A stretch of 7,327 nucleotides of DNA, taken from contig CAYSBW010000090.1 in the NCBI GenBank assembly GCA_964429485.1, positions 1 through 7,327 of the forward strand, given 5' to 3'. Positions 6,501 through 7,327 of this stretch are shown here, in pieces. The DNA is from JAPLKB01 sp964429485 (GTDB taxonomy: Bacteria; Desulfobacterota; Syntrophorhabdia; Syntrophorhabdales; Syntrophorhabdaceae). The notes below the pieces were generated by a model. That model had not been told where the DNA came from, searched no databases, and saw nothing but the letters and a program-made list of their open reading frames with translations. The position numbers were made by a program, and so were the translations under genes. Numbering within the stretch: the stretch's first letter is position 1; every line of letters begins with the position of its first letter.

Positions 6501-7022
6501 ATGTTCAGGTTTATAATTCTTTTATGTGTGGTGACAGGTTTAGTGTTTGGAATGTTTCAGCTTTCAGGCGCCTCTGATCTTTGCTGCATAGGCAATATTG
6601 AAAAAAACGTAAAGGGCAATTGTATAGTGAAGGGTTTTCAGGATGGCCGGATATGTTTAGAAGAGACATCCAGGGAATGCTGGGGAAGATCCGGCTGTTA
6701 TCAGTTGAAGGACTTAGGCAGCGCTGGCGTTGGAGACCGTGTGATAGTTACCGGCTGGCGGGAAGGTGACCAGAAATGCTACAACGGTCCGAACTGTGGC
6801 AAGGTAGTAGTGGTAGGTAAGGACAGCGCTTCTTTGCCCCCGCCTCCGTTACCGGAAGGGGAACAGGGGCAGCAACAGGGCGTACCAACCGCTTCGCTGC
6901 CCGCACCGCCTCAGCAGCCGCAGGCTCAGCCCCCTGCACAGCAGGAACCTCAGCAGCCTGTTACGCAGACTATTGACAACACGTTGGATATATTCAGGAA
7001 GGTAAAGGATCTGTTCAGATAG
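6501..7022 (+). CDS. Small secreted Cys-rich protein with Pro/Gln-rich tail, paralogue of gene 2
   Basis: The protein has 173 residues and no recognised family. Residues 1-24 are a signal peptide ending SGA|S; C9 lies in the hydrophobic core and does not form a lipobox. Residues 25-105 align with the first domain of gene 2, sharing CIV (41-43), the G-R-h-C turn at 49-52, GVGD (76-79) and KC-x5-CGK (92-101). It has eight cysteines (28, 29, 41, 52, 60, 66, 93, 99), two more than the gene 2 domain. The Pro/Gln-rich tail starts at S111, and the last residues (158-173) form an amphipathic helix like that of gene 2. Gene 2's second domain and linker are absent, so this is a minimal version. Overlap of its ribosome binding site with the gene 2 stop argues for a common role. 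Confidence 0.87.
   Translation: MFRFIILLCVVTGLVFGMFQLSGASDLCCIGNIEKNVKGNCIVKGFQDGRICLEETSRECWGRSGCYQLKDLGSAGVGDRVIVTGWREGDQKCYNGPNCGKVVVVGKDSASLPPPPLPEGEQGQQQGVPTASLPAPPQQPQAQPPAQQEPQQPVTQTIDNTLDIFRKVKDLFR
6831..6979 (+). repeat. Direct repeat copy 2, within the gene 3 tail
   Basis: This is the second copy of the 149-base repeat, offset by 531 bases (177 codons). It starts on the Ser codon of residue 111 and is in the same reading frame as copy 1. Recombination between the copies would therefore give an intact gene 2 with a gene 3 tail and remove gene 3. Confidence 0.97.
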
Positions 7023-7180
7023 TACAAAATCAACATACCTTTATTTTCCAGAGCTTTTAATGGTATTGTTTAGAAGTATTTATATCGCGAGAAGAATTGT
7101 TTCGTCATGCTTAAATTGCGTCGCCTTATCGACCGAACATTTATTAACAACTCTGTAAATATGGTGCATGCATTATTCAA
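7023..7180. other. AT-rich region after the operon
   Basis: No ribosome binding site, RNA gene or strong terminator is seen here. A weak hairpin (7032-7039 with 7062-7070, one bulge) lies just after the gene 3 stop but has no T-run behind it. Confidence 0.45.
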
Positions 7181-7327
7181 GGTCTGTTCCTTCTTGCAGG
7201 GCTTGGGTTTTGTGACTTTATTATCCTGCAAGTATAAAGAACAGGCCATATTTTTAATAAAGTTTTATCGGACGTTATCAATTTTCACTGATTACTCACC
7301 ATTTCCATATCGTAAGTTTCCTCTGCG
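7107..7327 (+). CDS. Doubtful open frame running off the right edge
   Basis: From ATG 7107 the frame stays open for 73 codons to the window end; upstream it is open back to a TAG at 7071. The deduced product begins MLKLRRLIDRTF and is rich in Phe, Leu and Lys, as chance translations of AT-rich DNA often are. There is no good Shine-Dalgarno site; GAGAAG at 7089-7094 is 12 bases away. The frame also runs through the terminator-like hairpin at 7181-7255, which argues against it. I report it mainly because it is cut by the edge and cannot be excluded. Confidence 0.15.
   Translation, partial: MLKLRRLIDRTFINNSVNMVHALFKVCSFLQGLGFVTLLSCKYKEQAIFLIKFYRTLSIFTDYSPFPYRKFPL
7181..7255 (+). terminator. Long imperfect hairpin with T-run, candidate operon terminator
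   Basis: Bases 7181-7189 pair with 7239-7247 (nine pairs, one G-U), and 7193-7200 pair with 7225-7232 (eight perfect pairs). A small asymmetric internal loop separates the two stems, and the apical loop has 24 bases. ATATTTTT follows directly, as expected for rho-independent termination in the + direction. It lies about 160 bases after the gene 3 stop, which is far but acceptable. A large loop and internal loop are not ideal for a terminator, so a structured RNA or small mobile-element remnant is an alternative. Confidence 0.5.

Noticed and set aside
6501..6575. Gene 3 as a lipoprotein because of Cys9
   Set aside because: The residues before Cys9 are ILL, not a lipobox, and a normal SGA|S signal peptidase I site follows at residue 24.

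Overview
The window carries one co-directional cluster of three predicted secreted proteins on the + strand (623-7022). It is flanked by about 620 bases of AT-rich non-coding DNA on the left and about 300 on the right. All three proteins start with a Sec-type signal peptide and follow good Shine-Dalgarno sites. The gaps are only 28 and 9 bases, and the stop codon of gene 2 overlaps the ribosome binding site of gene 3, so I read them as a single operon. Nothing here fixes the organism. The canonical sigma70-type promoter, strong GGAGG sites, Sec signal peptides without lipoboxes, middling GC in the genes and PKD-type repeats suit a Gram-negative-like environmental bacterium (for example Nitrospirota or a former deltaproteobacterium). 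That placement is a guess.

Gene 1 (623-5449, 1608 aa) is the main item. Behind the signal peptide it has what looks like a complete polymerase-beta-type nucleotidyltransferase core: G175-S176, then D190-I191-D192, then a third acidic position in the strand around D236/D238. After that come a long helical region with a coiled coil, a hydrophobic Gly/Pro hairpin-like stretch near residues 645-760, more helices, four PKD/Ig-like beta-sandwich repeats (about 1111-1515) and a small four-cysteine C-terminal module. A nucleotidyltransferase core on an exported protein is unusual, because such enzymes need NTPs and normally work in the cytoplasm. One possible reading is an exported effector or toxin-like enzyme, but this is inference.

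Genes 2 (5478-6491, 337 aa) and 3 (6501-7022, 173 aa) are paralogues. They share a 24-residue signal peptide, a cysteine-rich domain, a Pro/Gln-rich stretch and a C-terminal amphipathic helix. Gene 2 has an additional unrecognised domain in the middle. Their 3' parts contain a direct repeat of 149 bases with one difference (6300-6448 and 6831-6979), although the rest of the two genes has diverged strongly. This pattern suggests recent gene conversion or selective homogenisation of the tail.

Upstream, a good promoter (-35 at 510-515, -10 at 532-537) has a perfect inverted repeat in its spacer and another over the -35 box. Downstream, a long imperfect hairpin followed by a T-run (7181-7255) is the best operon terminator candidate. 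An open frame runs off the right edge but is poorly supported.
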